NCBI GenBank assembly: GCA_003994795.1
Contig: AP018270.1
Coordinates: 213,940-277,939 of the forward strand
Direction of reading: 5' to 3'
Source of the DNA: Cylindrospermum sp. NIES-4074
GTDB taxonomy: Bacteria; Cyanobacteriota; Cyanobacteriia; Cyanobacteriales; Nostocaceae
DNA: 64,000 nucleotides
Shown here piece by piece: positions 62,303-64,000 of the stretch. Each line of letters starts with the position of its first letter. Position 1 is the stretch's first letter. The position numbers and the translations under genes were made by a program. The notes under the pieces were generated by a model. That model was not told the origin of the DNA, did not search any database, and was given only the letters and a program-made list of their open reading frames with translations.

Positions 62303-63172
62303 ATTAACGGGATACCATCAGGTGTCGGAGCGAGGATAGGAAAAGATTTAATTACTAATACTTCTAAGTTCTTGCCAATAGGATACTAGCTAAAAGGATG
62401 ATTAATTAATGCAATAAAATAATACTTCTGGGCAGTTAGATAGCGATAACTAAACACTGCTTGCTACAGAATAAATAAAATTGCGATTACCTACGGTAGG
62501 CTGCACGGCTTCGCTTCCAATACAGCAAAGGCGGTCGCCTCTGGTGGGTGGGACGCCATCCCATCTCCACCAAATTCTTAGGGGAAAACAAGCGATTACC
62601 TACGGTAGACTGCGCGATCGCTCTCATAACTCCTACAAAATTCTTAGGGAAAAACTACAAAAGCATACCCACAGCCGTAAATTCGTAAAAGAGTAATCCA
62701 GTATTCACCAGAACTAATGACAGGTTTAAATATCAAGTTTTTTATTTGCTTTCAGAGAAAAATACAAAATATAACCAAGAACATATACTGAGTTAAAGGT
62801 TGTAAAAACATTAAGAGATAAAGTAAATGTATAGCAGACAGCACAGAACCGCCAAGACCAACTCAAATTCTTCGTGTTTACTTAAAACGGGAACAACAGA
62901 AGCTCTGAAAGCTAATATACGATAAGCTTTTTCAGCTTCTATTTCCGTTTGAGCAAGGATCTCGGCTCAATGCCTCAATCGCCTAACTTTCGCAAATATC
63001 CCTCTTCCATTAAACTGGGAATCACAAAAATAATTCCCTAATATTGAAATCCAGATCTGGTAAAGGTTTGAACATTTTATTACTAACAAAATGTGGCGAA
63101 CATTTTCAAACATTAATAAATCGCCAAAACCCTTGTTAAATAAAGGTCTAAAATTTTGCGTTGCCTAGAGTG
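62303..63172. other. Gene-free, repeat-containing stretch
   Basis: Contains GATTACCTACGGTAGGCTGC at about 62485 and a partial second unit (GATTACCTACGGTAGACTGC) at about 62592, each followed by ATTCTTAGGG-type motifs, and a HIP1-like site. From 62700 to 63172 it is AT-rich with no convincing gene. A frame at 62481-62696 is repeat-derived. Confidence 0.6.
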
Positions 63173-63739
63173 ATGGAAGAGGGATATTCCGAGGTCAGGA
63201 CTAGGGAGCATTTGTTACCAGAAGAAGTCTCTACGATGCGGTCAGCTATCAAAAAATCGAAGGGTCGCCACGCTCACCGAGATTCAACCATAATTTTGCT
63301 TTGCTACCGTCACGGATTGCGAGTGGCAGAGGTGGCATCTTTACGCTGGGAGCAAATAGACTGGAATGGTGGTACAATTTAGGTAAAACGAGTTAAAAAA
63401 GGCACGTTATCTACTCATCCTCTCTACTCTGAAGAAATTCGCTCTCTCCGCAAACTTCAAAGAGATTATCCTGCTAGTCCCTATATTTTCCAGTCTTCTC
63501 GACTTGGCCCGTTGGCACATGATACGATCGCCGGCATTGTTGAGCAGGCTGGTGAATTAGCTGGTTTGCCAATTCGAGTTCATGCCCATATGCTACGGCA
63601 TGGAACGGGTTATCCCAAGGCTAATCGAGGCATTGATACCCGAACAATTCAGAGTTACTTGGGGCATAACAATATTCAGCACACAGTTCGTTACACCGAA
63701 CTTGCATCTACCAAGTTTCAAGGTCTTTGGGATGATTGA
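63173..63739 (+). pseudogene. Tyrosine recombinase/integrase interrupted by an in-frame TAG
   Basis: About 188 codons in one frame with a single TAG at 63380-63382. Arg in RHGLRVAEVASLRW, HxxR in HAHMLRHGTGY, His in SYLGHNNIQH and Tyr in VRYTEL are all present. The stop replaces what is usually a Gln or similar codon after GGTI (CAG to TAG is likely). This short catalytic-domain-only recombinase type is common in cyanobacteria and proteobacteria. A second half starting late (from 63512) would lack the first Arg, so it is presumably inactive. Confidence 0.75.
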
Positions 63740-64000
63740 TGTTTAAACCCCTTGGTTAATTTTTGCCCATCTCCCCCGAAAAAAAAATCGCTCTCCTAAT
63801 TCTCCGAGAATACTTTTAATTATTCTTACTCTTCCCGATCCAGTTCCTGTTGCTTCTTTGAGAAAAAAACTCCTAATTCTGGCGTAATATATTCTAGAGT
63901 CTGCGCTCTGATTGTTTTTTCAATTCCAGCTAGACTCTCTTAGGACTTACGCAAGTGTCACAATAAACATCGATTGTAGGGTGCGTCAGACTTGATAAAT
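63740..64000. other. Right-hand end of the window, no gene seen
   Basis: AT-rich sequence. TTAGGACTTACGCA at about 63937 resembles IS-end-like repeats common in Nostoc-type genomes, which may mark an element running off the window. Nothing else is supported. Confidence 0.4.

Noticed and set aside
1-64000. cas genes, tRNA and rRNA genes
   Set aside because: Looked for by motif and structure in all regions; none was convincing. The CRISPR arrays are therefore called orphan within this window.

Overview
The window looks like accessory DNA, probably a plasmid or a plasmid-derived island, of a filamentous heterocyst-forming cyanobacterium (Nostocales-like). Supporting signs are the dense HIP1 octamer GCGATCGC, heptameric short tandem repeats, CRISPR repeats whose transcribed strand ends in ATTGAAAC, a PEP-CTERM protein, a cyanobacterial-type two-partner-secretion exoprotein and a very high insertion-sequence load. 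KfrA-like, replication-initiator-like and HerA/FtsK-like genes argue for a plasmid backbone. No tRNA, rRNA or core housekeeping gene was seen.

Layout. 1-4.1 kb is a transposon graveyard (IS1380 fragment, an IS630 relic split by an IS701-type element, a dead IS4 transposase). 4.3-8.7 kb is a MacA/MacB-type efflux pair interrupted by an IS5-type element. 8.7-10.4 kb is copy 1 of a 1667-bp IS present three times (also 31.4-33.1 and 56.1-57.8 kb), each time in a CTAG that holds the stop codon of the neighbouring gene. 10.4-18.9 kb is a plasmid-backbone stretch: a C5 DNA methyltransferase overprinted inside a longer ASCH-domain gene, small zinc-ribbon proteins, a double-HTH protein behind a palindromic operator, a KfrA-like protein, and a coupled set of membrane AAA ATPase, 56-aa membrane protein, YdjM-type hydrolase and HerA-like ATPase.

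19-31 kb is defence-like: orphan CRISPR array 1, a NACHT-LRR protein flanked by direct repeats, VapBC, an adaptor/secreted-protein pair, and a tightly coupled operon of alpha/beta-hydrolase (split by an in-frame TGA), caspase-like protease and a third protein of unknown fold. 33-34.3 kb carries a PEP-CTERM gene between inverted MITE copies. 34.3-38.4 kb has phage-like regulators (Bro-N antirepressor, XRE protein), a CRISPR-like relic and a Tn3-type miniature element. 38.5-43.8 kb is dominated by a 1149-aa AlbA/Schlafen + P-loop + TPR protein resembling the SAMD9 architecture, with an IS630 at its 3' end. 44-47.2 kb holds a MITE interrupted by an IS630, and orphan CRISPR array 2. 47.3-51 kb holds a tyrosine recombinase and a two-gene membrane-protein/HExxH-metallopeptidase operon. 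51.5-56.1 kb has a secreted protein, small regulators and a replication-initiator-like operon with iteron-like repeats. The right end has a truncated haemagglutinin-like exoprotein, stacked IS elements and an integrase interrupted by an in-frame TAG.

The strongest candidates for an undescribed system are the hydrolase-caspase-unknown operon (27.6-31.4 kb), the SAMD9-like STAND protein (40.3-43.8 kb), the small-membrane-protein/metallopeptidase pair (48.8-50.9 kb) and the overprinted methyltransferase locus (10.5-12.1 kb). A dispersed 14-bp motif (TTTCCCCYAAGAAT) occurs about 20 times, both between and inside genes.
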